Positions 5,574 through 5,741 of a stretch of 5,741 bases of DNA are shown in pieces. Position 1 is the first letter of the stretch, and every line of letters begins with the position of its first letter. This DNA comes from JBPESN01 sp051710625 (GTDB lineage Bacteria > Pseudomonadota > Gammaproteobacteria > Enterobacterales > Enterobacteriaceae), in contig NZ_JBPESN010000104.1 of assembly GCF_051710625.1 (NCBI RefSeq), positions 1 through 5,741 on the forward strand, in the 5' to 3' direction. Below the pieces are notes generated by a model. The model did not search any database and was not told the origin of the DNA. It saw only the letters and a list, made by a program, of their open reading frames with translations. The position numbers were made by a program, and so were the translations under genes.

Positions 5574-5741
5574 ATGAAAAGAAGAAATTTTAGTCCTGAA
5601 TTCAAACGCGAATTCGCTCAACTGGTTGTCGGCCAAAATTACACCGCCGCGCAAGCAGCAAAAGCCATGGACGTCGGGCTTTCTACGATGACGAAATGGG
5701 TAAAACAACTGCGTGATGAGCAACAGGGGAAAACGCCAAAG
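5574..5741 (+). CDS. orfA: IS911-type transposase OrfA, N-terminal 56 residues (partial)
   Basis: The frame is open from ATG 5574 to the window edge. It starts MKRRNFSPEFKREFAQLVV and includes the helix-turn-helix AAQAAKAMDVGLSTMTKWVK (about residues 25-44) and QLRDEQQGKTPK. This matches my recollection of IS911 OrfA, whose N-terminal HTH binds the terminal repeats; a leucine-zipper region follows in the complete ~100-residue protein. Upstream GGTG is only a weak ribosome-binding site, usual for tightly limited transposase genes. No damage is visible in the part shown, in contrast to the phage genes beside it, which suggests a relatively recent insertion. OrfB and the -1 frameshift site would be downstream. 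Confidence 0.9.
   Translation, partial: MKRRNFSPEFKREFAQLVVGQNYTAAQAAKAMDVGLSTMTKWVKQLRDEQQGKTPK

Larger units (their letters stand above)
5502..5741 (+). mobile_element. IS911-type (IS3 family) insertion sequence, left end
   Basis: The element begins at about 5502 with TGTAGTGGCACACTGAA and GGCCACC, which resembles the IS911 left terminal repeat as I recall it (TGAAGTGGC...), with one difference at the third base. It contains a short leader and the start of orfA, and runs off the window. It interrupts the tail fibre frame. The right end, orfB and target duplication are not visible, so whether the copy is complete or active cannot be judged. In IS3 elements orfA and orfB are normally joined by a programmed -1 frameshift to give the DDE transposase. 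Confidence 0.9.

Noticed and set aside
1..5741. CRISPR array, tRNA, rRNA or defence island
   Set aside because: I saw no regularly spaced repeats, no tRNA-like cloverleaf sequence and no defence-related domain on either strand.

Overview
The window reads as the remains of a Mu-like (Myoviridae-type) prophage in a GC-rich gammaproteobacterium, probably of the Enterobacterales. The density of frameshifts, nonsense codons and deletions, together with an IS911-type element, recalls insect-symbiont genomes such as Sodalis, but that host assignment is an inference from decay pattern only. Everything recognisable is on the + strand.

Layout. 1-278: the 3' end of an unidentified gene, overlapping by ATGA an intact small ORF of unknown function. 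309-about 1680: a large-terminase pseudogene with two frameshifts, an internal amber codon, a damaged Walker A motif and a lost C-terminus. About 1665-1775: the last ~37 codons of a virion-morphogenesis (gpG/gpS-like) protein, joined directly to the terminase remnant by a deletion. 1776-2013: a non-coding or unrecognisable stretch with a TTTAAA-based direct repeat and a pyrimidine-rich tract. 2014-5501: a baseplate and tail-fibre cassette in the canonical order gp45-like (spike), gp46-like, gp47-like (baseplate J), gp48-like (baseplate wedge, P2 gpI-like) and tail fibre. Every member is broken. 5502-5741: the left end of an IS911-type IS3-family element with the start of orfA, inserted in the tail fibre gene.

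In an intact phage the terminase would package DNA into the prohead, gpG/gpS would act in head or tail completion, and gp45-gp48 plus the fibre would form the puncturing spike, wedges and receptor-binding apparatus. Here the portal, capsid, sheath, tube and tape-measure genes expected between terminase and spike in a Mu-like order are absent. The locus cannot make a particle or a working contractile-tail device.

I found no previously undescribed system. The interesting content is the way the module decays: a terminase/gpG deletion junction in codons for a motif both proteins seem to share, a false gp47-gp48 'fusion' ORF made by one extra A, and a fibre whose stop codon lies inside the insertion sequence. 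Family assignments rest on remembered family patterns, since no search could be run.
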